Of a DNA stretch of 64,000 nt, positions 1 through 7,122 are shown one piece after another. Source of the stretch: Pseudomonas marginalis. Its GTDB lineage: Bacteria; Pseudomonadota; Gammaproteobacteria; Pseudomonadales; Pseudomonadaceae. Where the stretch lies: NCBI RefSeq assembly GCF_024169655.1, contig NZ_JALJWV010000001.1, positions 1,431,001-1,495,000 of the forward strand. Direction: 5' to 3'. The notes beneath the pieces were generated by a model, which made no database searches, had not been told where the DNA came from, and saw nothing but the letters and a program-made list of their open reading frames with translations. Made by a program: the position numbers and the translations under genes. How positions within the stretch are numbered: the first letter of the stretch is position 1; every line of letters starts with the position of its first letter.

Positions 1-1428
1 TTCGGTAAGTGGGTAAGGATTTGACGTGGTTGGCGCGGTGGTGGGGTCATTGTCGAAGTCGAAGGGTGGCTTGGCAGTTTCCAGGCCGACGACCTGGCGT
101 TCATTGTTGGGCTCACGGGTGTGTGTGCCGTCCGGGTGGATAATTTCCGTATCGCCGGCAAGCATGCTGCCTGTGGTTGCGTTATATGCGTGGCCCAGTT
201 CGTGGTACAGGGTCGTGGTGGGCGGCAGAAAGACACGCGACTCATCCGAGGCTTCTCTGGGGGTGACCGGGTTATAGGTCACAGACAAGTCTGTCGCGCC
301 CGCGCCACGGGTTCCCTCGCGGATGAACGTGGGGTCTCGCCATTCCGCCAGGGGAACGCCCTCCGGGAGCTTCTGGGTGACGATGTGACTATCAATGGGC
401 CCTTTCTTTATCGTGACCTTGGCGCCGGTGCGCTCTGCGACGGCGTCCAGTTCTTTCAACATGTGCTGGCTGTTGGGAGAACCTCGGTAAAACTCCAGAT
501 CATCCTCAACCCGTTGCTTGAACTCTGGGGAACCTTCGATATCAATCGCCTTGCTCCCTGTATTTTCGGGCAATGGCACGGTCTCGATAAACTTGAATCC
601 AAATGGCAACCCCAGGTGGTCGCTGCGTTTACCGTACACAACGTCGTCACTTGAAGTGGAATAGACGCTGTCTTGACCTCTACCCGTGTAGATATGGCTT
701 CGGCCATAAGCGTTTATCTGATCATTGCCTTTGCCACCGTGCATGATGTTATGGCCACTTCCGCCATACATCAGGTCGTCATCGTTGCCCCCGTCCATGT
801 AGCTGGTTTTGCTGTCAGGACCGTAACCCGAGTACATGCGGTCCTTGCCGTTTCCGCCATACATGCTGTGGTTGCCTGTGCCGCCCATCATGGTGTCATC
901 GCCGTCGTTACCTTCGGCGTAACTGCTTGCGCTACCCAGTTTGATGGTGTCGTTGCCTGCGCCGCCGTAAACGTGGCTTTTACCGCCTCCCGTCTGTATA
1001 TGATCGTTACCTTCGCCTCCATGGATTTCTGCGTGAACCATCACATCAGGATCAATTCGAACGGTGTCATCACCCTTGTTCGTCTTGATGGTTATCAATG
1101 TTGCATCGCTGTTAGCTGCGGGTAGTAAATAACTTTTGCCATTTATCACGGCATTGAGTTGGCCGCGTTCGCCTGTGCTGATGTGTATGTCGTCCGCGCC
1201 ATCGCCAGTATCGATTTCTAGAAAGGTCAGATTTTCTCCGCCGCCTCCCCCTTGATACGACGTGGTTGTCAGTGTGATATCGACATTTTTGTCACTGACA
1301 ATCTTGCTGGTCTGGGGGGGAGGGATGTTTATGAATGCAGCGGCGCCTGGAGCTGGCGATCCGCCGGGGAGGGCATTGGGCTCGATGGGAAGAATGGGCG
1401 CTATAGGTGCAACGGAAGAGGTTTGCAT
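1..1428 (-). CDS. RTX-repeat / M91 zinc-protease effector, copy 1 (3' end cut by window edge)
   Basis: An open frame of 476 codons runs from ATG at 1428 off the left edge with no stop. The first ~45 residues are Pro/Ser/Ala-rich with no signal peptide. Residues ~85-260 carry glycine/aspartate-rich repeats of the GGxGND type seen in RTX beta-rolls. The C-terminal part has HELGH at residues 409-413, followed by an NNERQVVGLE stretch typical of peptidase family M91 (NleD, HopH1). M91 proteins are zinc metalloproteases delivered into host cells by type III secretion. It is a clear paralogue of 2577-4130: same domain order, and a similar C-terminus ending in a DFDNDP block. A consensus hrp box lies upstream (1471-1498), so HrpL-type control is likely. 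The SD is weak (AAGAAAGAG). Codons are more A/T-rich than in neighbours. The host target is unknown, and delivery by type III rather than type I secretion is inferred. Confidence 0.8.
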   Translation of the reverse strand, partial: MQTSSVAPIAPILPIEPNALPGGSPAPGAAAFINIPPPQTSKIVSDKNVDITLTTTSYQGGGGGENLTFLEIDTGDGADDIHISTGERGQLNAVINGKSYLLPAANSDATLITIKTNKGDDTVRIDPDVMVHAEIHGGEGNDHIQTGGGKSHVYGGAGNDTIKLGSASSYAEGNDGDDTMMGGTGNHSMYGGNGKDRMYSGYGPDSKTSYMDGGNDDDLMYGGSGHNIMHGGKGNDQINAYGRSHIYTGRGQDSVYSTSSDDVVYGKRSDHLGLPFGFKFIETVPLPENTGSKAIDIEGSPEFKQRVEDDLEFYRGSPNSQHMLKELDAVAERTGAKVTIKKGPIDSHIVTQKLPEGVPLAEWRDPTFIREGTRGAGATDLSVTYNPVTPREASDESRVFLPPTTTLYHELGHAYNATTGSMLAGDTEIIHPDGTHTREPNNERQVVGLETAKPPFDFDNDPTTAPTTSNPYPLTE

Positions 1429-1450
1429 CGTCAATACTCTTTCTTGTGAA

Positions 1451-1498
1451 CGTCGGTGACTTACCGACGATCAGTGGTGAAAAAGTAGGAGGGGTTCC
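1451..1498 (-). promoter_or_regulatory. hrp box (HrpL-dependent promoter) and leader hairpin of the copy-1 effector
   Basis: On the minus strand GGAACC (1498-1493), a 15-nt spacer and CCACTGA (1477-1471) match the published HrpL consensus GGAACC-N15/16-CCACNNA at every fixed base. The box ends 42 nt upstream of the ATG at 1428, a normal distance. Immediately downstream a perfect 7-bp inverted repeat, CGTCGGT (1451-1457) and ACCGACG (1463-1469), lies near the expected transcript start. Confidence 0.8.
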
Positions 1499-1565
1499 CG
1501 AATGACGATGACGACTTCATTACAGTGTGTATGAAAAAATACAACGCACTGCCCGATAACGCACA

Positions 1566-2465
1566 TCAGTTGGAATCAGCGTCCCACACCCAATTCCATA
1601 CCCCCGGCAGATGCACTTCTTCACTCGCGTCTTTCACCGTGCGGGCCAATGCCGCGCGCTCCAGCGCGGTGCGGTCGGTGTAGAACGGCTCGGCAGCGGT
1701 CTTCAGGCCGTTGTCCCGGGCACTGTCCATCAGGATCTGCAGGTATTCCTGCATATGCCGGGCGGTGTAGCGGTTGATGTCGTGGAAGGTCACCACCACC
1801 GGTATCACGCCGTCCACCGTCGGCAATTCCCCCAAGGCGATGCGTTCGCGCACGACCGACAGCTGTCGGACCAGGTTTGCGCGGCGCCGTGGGCTGGCGT
1901 TGAAGCCCCAGATCTTGCCGTCGTTGGCGCTCAGGTCGGTCAACAATACCTGCATGCCGTGGCGTTGGTAGGCGGCGAAGGTGCGGCGGTCGTAGTTCCA
2001 GAAGGGCGGGCGTACCAGCGTCGGCGGCATGCCGGTGATCGAGGCGATATCCGTCGCGCCCTGGCTGACGGTACGTTCAAGCTCGGCATCACTCAGCCAG
2101 CGATGGTTGGTATGAAACGCCGTGGCGGTGTGAAACGCCAGCACATGCCCGCCCGCGAACTCACGCTCCATGGTCTTGCGGCCACGCGAGCTGCCACCGG
2201 AGCGGCCGGCTTCGGTCTGTAAAAAGAACACCGCCTTGATGCCCGGCAATACCGGGTTGTTCGCCAGGTCGGCAATCACCGAGCGGCTCGGGTTGTTGTA
2301 CCCCGACGCGCTGGGACCGTCATCGAAGGTCAGCAGAAAGCGGATCGGCGCCTGGTTTTGCAGGCGTTGCTCGGTCTGTGGGGTCAGCGCGATGGGCGCG
2401 CTGATGCAGCCGCTGAGGCTCAAGGCCAGAGCAAGCACGGCAGACGCGACGGCGAAAAATTTCAT
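1566..2465 (-). CDS. Polysaccharide deacetylase family lipoprotein (NodB domain)
   Basis: A 299-aa protein. I start it at ATG 2465 because this gives a lipoprotein signal peptide (MKFFAVASAVL...LSLSGC) with Cys at the lipobox; upstream in-frame starts would add an unlikely leader. The mature part begins with the NodB signature FLLTFDDGPS, whose Asp pair acts as base and metal ligand. It then has HTATAFHTNHRWLS (H-x3-H type metal ligands), RPPFWNYD and a late VVVTFHDIN. This is the carbohydrate esterase 4 plan: metal-dependent deacetylation of N- or O-acetylated glycans, here probably at the outer membrane facing the periplasm. The substrate cannot be read from the sequence. It lies between the two M91 effector paralogues on the same strand, separated by 137 and 111 bp; a functional link to them is not shown. 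The SD is weak. Confidence 0.8.
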   Translation of the reverse strand: MKFFAVASAVLALALSLSGCISAPIALTPQTEQRLQNQAPIRFLLTFDDGPSASGYNNPSRSVIADLANNPVLPGIKAVFFLQTEAGRSGGSSRGRKTMEREFAGGHVLAFHTATAFHTNHRWLSDAELERTVSQGATDIASITGMPPTLVRPPFWNYDRRTFAAYQRHGMQVLLTDLSANDGKIWGFNASPRRRANLVRQLSVVRERIALGELPTVDGVIPVVVTFHDINRYTARHMQEYLQILMDSARDNGLKTAAEPFYTDRTALERAALARTVKDASEEVHLPGVWNWVWDADSN

Positions 2466-2576
2466 GTGTGTGCAGGCTCGAATAGAGGCCGCTGCTGGGC
2501 GGGTCAGCAGCGGCAGGCGCGCACCATACAACAAGATGCTCGACGTGGGGTCACTGGCTGACAAACGCGATCTGGT

Positions 2577-4130
2577 TCAGCCCACGTACTGCGTTCGCGG
2601 TGGCCTACCCATTTCTTCGTTCAGGGCGTTTTCAGTGAAGGGTTTGGGGTTGGTCGTGGTGGCCGGCGTGGCGGGGTCGTTGTCGAAATCAAAAGCGGTT
2701 GCGCTGCTCTCCAGGCCGACTGCCTGACGTTCACTGTTAGGCACTTCGTGGGCCTCCCCCTCCACGACTTCCCGCGTGGAACCCGTCAAGGCGGTGCCAT
2801 TGGCGGCGTTATAGGCGTGGGCCATTTCATGGTAGAGCCCAATGATGGGCGCGTAAGTCGTGCCTGCCATGCCATTAAGTTGGGAGCGGTTATATTCAAT
2901 GTGCGCACGATCAGCCCGAGACCCCGGTACACCGTCGACCATGAAGCCCCACTTGGGATCATCGCCGACCACCGGCGCGCGTTCGTTTTGCAGCAGTGCC
3001 TTGAGTTCCTGGCTGCCATAGATGTACCCGCTGCCGGCCTCCAGTCGATCCTCGACAAGGGTTACCGGCGCGCCGTTGCGCTGGGCGGCAGCGGCCATCT
3101 CGGCGAGCATTTGCTGGCCTTGGGGAGAACTGCGTAGCAACGTCAGGTCGTCTTCGACCCGTTGGATGAACGCGGGAGACCCTTTGATCACAAAACCCTT
3201 GATCGGGCCGGCGTGGACAGACACGGCGGTCAATACCGAGCCGTTGAGGTGTTTGATCGAGTCGCCAGGCTTGGCGTAGATCCGGTCGCCCGGTCGATTG
3301 GCGATGACCGTGTCGCAACCCTTGCCGCTGTAGAAGGTGCTTCGATCGTGGCCGATCAGCCGATCGTTCCCGGCGCCGCCATGCAGCACCGTATGGCCGG
3401 AGCCGGCGTACAGCCGGTCATTGCCGTTGCCGCCATCCAGATAGCTGGTTTTTCGGCTTGATCCGGCGCCGGCATAGAGGCGGTCATTGCCGTTGTTGCC
3501 ATAGAGGACACTGTCACCGGTGCCGCCCATGAGCAGGTCGTCACCGTCATTGCCTTCGGCGTAGCCAAGGCCGCTGCCAAGGCGCACGACGTCATTACCG
3601 TTGCCGCCGAATACGCGGGTGTAACCACCGCCGGCCTGCACCCGGTCATCGCCGTTCCCCGCTTCAATCACGATGGGCTGCATGACGTTGGCATCAATGC
3701 GCACGTTGTCATTACCACCGTGGGTCTTCACGTGCAGGGGCAGCGGTTTGCCGTCGTTGTCGAGGCTGGCAAAGCGATACAACCGGCCATTGATCCGAAC
3801 GTTCAATTGATCGTCAGAAGCCTGGCTGATGTGGATCTGGTCCGCACGGTCGCTGGTTTCAAGAATTAGGCTGTTGTTCAGGCTGAAGGAGTAGCCGTGC
3901 TCCCATACCGAGTGCCCACTGGCTTTTAGATTGCCATCATTGAGAAACGTGTGCTGATGGGCCTGGATCGGCGTGGCGGGGTTCAATTTCAGATGGGCAG
4001 GTTTGGTCAACCCGTAGTGGCTGTTGTCAAAAGTTGCCGCAGTGCCCGGCGCTGCGCGTACCGCCAGTAAGGGCGGTGCGCTATTTGGGGGGCGCGGGAG
4101 CGGGTGGGAAATACCGTTCGAAACGTCCAT
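2577..4130 (-). CDS. RTX-repeat / M91 zinc-protease effector, copy 2
   Basis: A complete 517-aa protein. It has no signal peptide. Residues ~140-285 hold about eight glycine-rich GGxGNDxL-type repeats (for example FGGNGNDVV, DGGNGNDRL, HGGAGNDRL). The C-terminal ~200 residues form an M91 domain with HEMAH at 434-438, PNSERQAVGLE downstream and a terminal TENALNEEMGRPPRTQY block characteristic of M91 effectors. Known M91 members (E. coli NleD, P. syringae HopH1) are zinc proteases injected by type III secretion; NleD cleaves host MAP kinases. Joining the domain to an RTX-like region is unusual. RTX proteins normally leave by type I secretion, but no T1SS genes are in the window and an hrp-box-like promoter lies upstream (4177-4201). 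The SD AAGGA at 4141-4137 fits ATG 4130. It is paralogous to the gene at 1-1428. Target and route are inferred. Confidence 0.82.
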   Translation of the reverse strand: MDVSNGISHPLPRPPNSAPPLLAVRAAPGTAATFDNSHYGLTKPAHLKLNPATPIQAHQHTFLNDGNLKASGHSVWEHGYSFSLNNSLILETSDRADQIHISQASDDQLNVRINGRLYRFASLDNDGKPLPLHVKTHGGNDNVRIDANVMQPIVIEAGNGDDRVQAGGGYTRVFGGNGNDVVRLGSGLGYAEGNDGDDLLMGGTGDSVLYGNNGNDRLYAGAGSSRKTSYLDGGNGNDRLYAGSGHTVLHGGAGNDRLIGHDRSTFYSGKGCDTVIANRPGDRIYAKPGDSIKHLNGSVLTAVSVHAGPIKGFVIKGSPAFIQRVEDDLTLLRSSPQGQQMLAEMAAAAQRNGAPVTLVEDRLEAGSGYIYGSQELKALLQNERAPVVGDDPKWGFMVDGVPGSRADRAHIEYNRSQLNGMAGTTYAPIIGLYHEMAHAYNAANGTALTGSTREVVEGEAHEVPNSERQAVGLESSATAFDFDNDPATPATTTNPKPFTENALNEEMGRPPRTQYVG

Positions 4131-4143
4131 GTGTGGTCCTTAT

Positions 4144-4174
4144 TTAAGCGCCAGGTATCAGCCCTGGCGCTTAA
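4144..4174 (-). terminator. Perfect 12-bp inverted repeat between oprD-like gene and effector copy 2
   Basis: TTAAGCGCCAGG (4144-4155) and CCTGGCGCTTAA (4163-4174) form a perfect hairpin with a 7-nt loop. It lies 47 bp downstream of the porin stop and 3 nt upstream of the SD of the effector gene. There is no good T-run after it, so it may end porin transcription inefficiently or act in the effector leader. Confidence 0.5.
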
Positions 4175-4176
4175 CA

Positions 4177-4201
4177 GTGACCGCTCGTGCCCAATCGTTC
4201 C
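4177..4201 (-). promoter_or_regulatory. Degenerate hrp-box-like element upstream of effector copy 2
   Basis: On the minus strand GGAACG (4201-4196), 15 nt, then TCACTGT (4180-4174). Against GGAACC-N15/16-CCACNNA it differs at three fixed bases, but spacing and position match the perfect box of copy 1. It ends ~44 nt upstream of ATG 4130. It could be a weakened HrpL promoter or chance. Confidence 0.4.
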
Positions 4202-4221
4202 CTCGAAGCTGTAATACGGCT

Positions 4222-5472
4222 TTACAGCAGACTGATCGGGTAGCTGACGATCAACCGATTTTCATCGAACTCATTGTTGCTGTAGTCGCGCCTCATGCTC
4301 GAATTGCGCAAGCGCAGCGTGAGGTTTTTCAGGGCGCCGCTTTGCAGCGTGTAGCCCAATTCGCTTTCGCGGCCCCACTCCTTGCCGTCGGTGATGGTGC
4401 CGGTATGCACGTTGCTACCGCTGATATAGCGGTTCATCAGGGTCAGGCCCGGCACGCCGAGGGCGGCAAAGTTATAGTCGTGACGCACTTGCCAGGATTT
4501 TTCCTCGGCGTTGTCGTAGCTGGAGTTGTAACTATCGTTGGCCAGGGTGCCGCCGCTGGTGCCGTTGACGCGCATCCAGGCGCTGTTGCCGGTGAGTTTT
4601 TGCAGGCCGACGTAGAAGGTGTTGCCGCCGTACTTGGCCGAGAACAGGCCGGACCAGGTTTTGTTGTCCAGCTCGCCTGCGCGGGCGCTGCCGTCGTCCT
4701 TGCCGTAGAAGAACCCGAGGTTGGCGCCCAGGGTCCAGTCGCCCACGGGCTGGCTGTGGATCAGGTTGACGAACTGCTGGCGGTAGATGTCCTTGAGCTG
4801 GGCATTCCACAGGCCGACCTGGGTGCGTTTGTCATTGAACGCGTATTCGGCGCCCTGGAAGTTGAAGCGGTCAGAAGTGAAAGCGGCTTTGCCGGACATC
4901 GACATGTCCGACATGCTGCTGTCGTCCCGTGGGCTGTTGGCGCGGAACTGGCCGCCGTAGAGCGTCAGGCCGTCGATTTCCTTCGAGGTGATCTGCCCGC
5001 CGCGCAGGGTTTGCGGCAGGGAGCGGCCGTCGTCGGCGCGCAGGATCGGCAGCGCTGGCATCCATTCGCCGACCTTCAGTTCTGTCTTCGAAATCCGCGT
5101 CTTGAACGCCACACCCAGGCGCCCGAAATTGTCGGCGGGGCGGCCATTGTGGTCCAGCGGCAATAACTGTGTACCGCCGGTGCCGCGCCCGCCATCCAGT
5201 TTGAGCGAGTACATCCCCAGTACATCCACGCCAAACCCCACGGTGCCTTGGGTGAAGCCGGACTTGGCGTCGAGGATGAAGCTTTGCGTCCACTCCTGCG
5301 CGCCGCCCTGGGCTTTGGTCGGGTTGGTGAAGTTACGGTTGATGAAAAAATTGCGCAGGTTGAGGTTGGCGCTCGCGTCTTCCAGGAAGCCGTGTTCTTC
5401 GGCGACGACGGGAAGCGCAAGGCTGGCGACTGCGGTGGCCAGCAATAGCTGGCGAGGGTGAAAGGTGCTCAT
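4222..5472 (-). CDS. OprD-family outer-membrane porin
   Basis: A 416-aa precursor starting at ATG 5472. The first ~24 residues (MSTFHPRQLLLATAVASLALPVVA) are a Sec signal peptide, which argues against the longer in-frame start upstream. The mature protein opens with GFLEDASANLNLRNFFINRNF, the N-terminal strand typical of the Pseudomonas OprD/OccD-OccK family. Alternating amphipathic strands continue to a terminal ENRLIVSYPISLL strand. Family members are monomeric 18-stranded channels for basic amino acids, dipeptides or aromatic/organic acids. The specificity of this member cannot be deduced. No catabolic genes flank it: the effector gene lies downstream and the emhABC operon, closed by its own terminator, lies upstream. 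The SD is poor. Length is normal for the family. Confidence 0.88.
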   Translation of the reverse strand: MSTFHPRQLLLATAVASLALPVVAEEHGFLEDASANLNLRNFFINRNFTNPTKAQGGAQEWTQSFILDAKSGFTQGTVGFGVDVLGMYSLKLDGGRGTGGTQLLPLDHNGRPADNFGRLGVAFKTRISKTELKVGEWMPALPILRADDGRSLPQTLRGGQITSKEIDGLTLYGGQFRANSPRDDSSMSDMSMSGKAAFTSDRFNFQGAEYAFNDKRTQVGLWNAQLKDIYRQQFVNLIHSQPVGDWTLGANLGFFYGKDDGSARAGELDNKTWSGLFSAKYGGNTFYVGLQKLTGNSAWMRVNGTSGGTLANDSYNSSYDNAEEKSWQVRHDYNFAALGVPGLTLMNRYISGSNVHTGTITDGKEWGRESELGYTLQSGALKNLTLRLRNSSMRRDYSNNEFDENRLIVSYPISLL

Positions 5473-5615
5473 GGCGTTGGACCTGTTGTTATTGGGGTTA
5501 TGCAGGTGGCGGCCATGGTGCGGGGCAGTGTGGGGGTGGTTCAATCGGGGGAGGGCGGGTTTTGGGCGATGATCGAACGCAACTTGTCTTGGCGCGGTGG
5601 GTACAGGTCAGGCGT

Positions 5616-5646
5616 AAAAAAACCGCTTCCGGTGAGGGAAGCGGTT
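5616..5646 (-). terminator. Rho-independent terminator of the emhABC operon
   Basis: AACCGCTTCC (5621-5630) and GGAAGCGGTT (5637-5646) form a perfect 10-bp stem with a 6-nt loop, followed on the minus strand by a run of T. It begins 19 bp after the emhC stop. Confidence 0.85.
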
Positions 5647-5664
5647 TGGTTTACCGCGCGACTA

Positions 5665-7122
5665 TCAGAACAACTTCATCTTTGGCGCTTCTTCTTTCAA
5701 CGGCTGGTTATTCGCCGTCTGTTCATTCCAGCCACCGCCGAGGGCCTTGTACAGGGTGACCTCGCTGGTCAACTGCGCCAGGCGGTCGGTGATCAGCGAT
5801 TGCTGGGCACTGAACAGTTGGCGCTGGGCGTCGAGGAACGTCAGGTTGCTGTCGACGCCAATGCGGTAGCGACGCTCGGCCAGGCGGTAGTAATCCTGGT
5901 TGGCGGCGACGAAACCACGCTGGGCTTCCAGTTGCTCCTTGTAGGTCTCACGCGCGGCGAGGCCGTCGGAGACTTCCTGGAAGCCGGTCTGGATGGCCTT
6001 CTCATAGTTGGCCACGTTGATCTCTTTCTGGATCTTCGAGTAGTCCAGGCTGGCGCGCAGGCTACCGGCGTTGAAGATCGGGATGTTGATCTGCGGGGCG
6101 AACGACCAGGTGCCCGAGCCGCCTTTGAACAGGCCGCCCAGGTCCGGGCTCATGGTGCCGGCGTTGGCCGTCAGGCTGATGCTCGGGAAGAACGCTGCAC
6201 GGGCTGCGCCGATGTTGGCGTTGGCCGCCTTGAGGTTGTACTCGGCCTGCAGGATGTCGGGACGACGTTGCAGCAGGTCCGATGGCAACCCGGCCGGCAC
6301 TTCGCTGAGCAGGTCATCCGACAGCGGTTTGCTGGCGAGATTCGCCGGCAGGCCGGTGCCGAGCAGCAGGGTCAGGCTGTTTTCGTCCTGGGCCACCTGG
6401 CGGGTATAACGTGCCAGGGCCACCCGGGCGTTTTCCACCGAGGTGCGCGCTTGGCTCAGGTCGAGGGCCGAGGACACGCCGACTTCGTTGCTGCGCGAGG
6501 TGAGCTTGTAGCTCTGCTCGTATGCGCCCAGGGTTTCCTGGGTCAGCTTGAGCAGTTCCTTGTCGGACTGCCAGGTCAGATAGGCAGTCGCCACACTGGC
6601 CACCAGGCTGATCTGGGTACTGCGCCGCGCTTCTTCGGTCGCGAAGTATTTCTGCAGCGCTTCCTCGCTCAGGCTGCGTACACGGCCAAACAGGTCCAGC
6701 TCATAGGAGCTGATACCCAGGGTGGCCGAGTATGAACTGCTGATGCTCTCTTTACCGGTTTGCGACGAGCGTGCCGGTACGCGCTGGCGGCTGCCGCTGC
6801 CAGTGGCCGACACGGCCGGGAACAGGTCGGCGCGCTGGATGTTGTACTGCGCCGCGTAGGCATCGATGTTCAAGGCCGCGACGCGCAGGTCGCGGTTGTT
6901 CTCCAGCGCGGTCTGGATCAGCTGTTGCAGGGCCGGGTCATGGAAAAACTGCTTCCAGCCCTGTTCGGCGGCGGCCTGGCTCGGTGCCTGGTTCGACGAA
7001 TACGCCGGGCCCTGCGGGAACTGTGCGGCCACCGGCGCTTCGGGGCGCTGATAGTCAGGTATCAGCGAGCAGCCACTGAGCACGAATGCCGTGACGGCTA
7101 AGGAAAGTAGCGACTTGCTCAT
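5665..7122 (-). CDS. emhC: RND efflux outer-membrane channel (EmhC/TtgC/OprM type)
   Basis: A 485-aa lipoprotein of the TolC/NodT family. The signal peptide ends in a lipobox (FVLSGCS), so Cys is acylated and the trimer is anchored in the outer membrane. Two outer-membrane-efflux repeats follow, each with long coiled-coil helices (for example [20 protein letters not shown] near the C-terminus), which form the periplasmic tunnel. It is the exit duct of the tripartite pump encoded by this operon. Its start overlaps the stop of the RND gene by 4 nt (ATGA), indicating translational coupling. A strong terminator follows. The family exports solvents, polycyclic aromatics and several antibiotic classes. 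The Emh name is used by analogy with P. fluorescens; TtgC/ArpC/MepC are equivalent names. Confidence 0.92.
   Translation of the reverse strand: MSKSLLSLAVTAFVLSGCSLIPDYQRPEAPVAAQFPQGPAYSSNQAPSQAAAEQGWKQFFHDPALQQLIQTALENNRDLRVAALNIDAYAAQYNIQRADLFPAVSATGSGSRQRVPARSSQTGKESISSSYSATLGISSYELDLFGRVRSLSEEALQKYFATEEARRSTQISLVASVATAYLTWQSDKELLKLTQETLGAYEQSYKLTSRSNEVGVSSALDLSQARTSVENARVALARYTRQVAQDENSLTLLLGTGLPANLASKPLSDDLLSEVPAGLPSDLLQRRPDILQAEYNLKAANANIGAARAAFFPSISLTANAGTMSPDLGGLFKGGSGTWSFAPQINIPIFNAGSLRASLDYSKIQKEINVANYEKAIQTGFQEVSDGLAARETYKEQLEAQRGFVAANQDYYRLAERRYRIGVDSNLTFLDAQRQLFSAQQSLITDRLAQLTSEVTLYKALGGGWNEQTANNQPLKEEAPKMKLF

Noticed and set aside
26..654. Rightward open frames at the left end
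   Set aside because: They are antisense to the partial RTX-M91 gene, whose frame and HELGH motif are unmistakable on the minus strand.
2577..4130. Type I secretion for the RTX-like proteins
   Set aside because: No ABC/HlyD/TolC-type secretion genes are adjacent (emhABC is an RND pump), no C-terminal DFLV-type signal was seen (the chain ends with an M91 block), and an hrp box is present on the paralogue.
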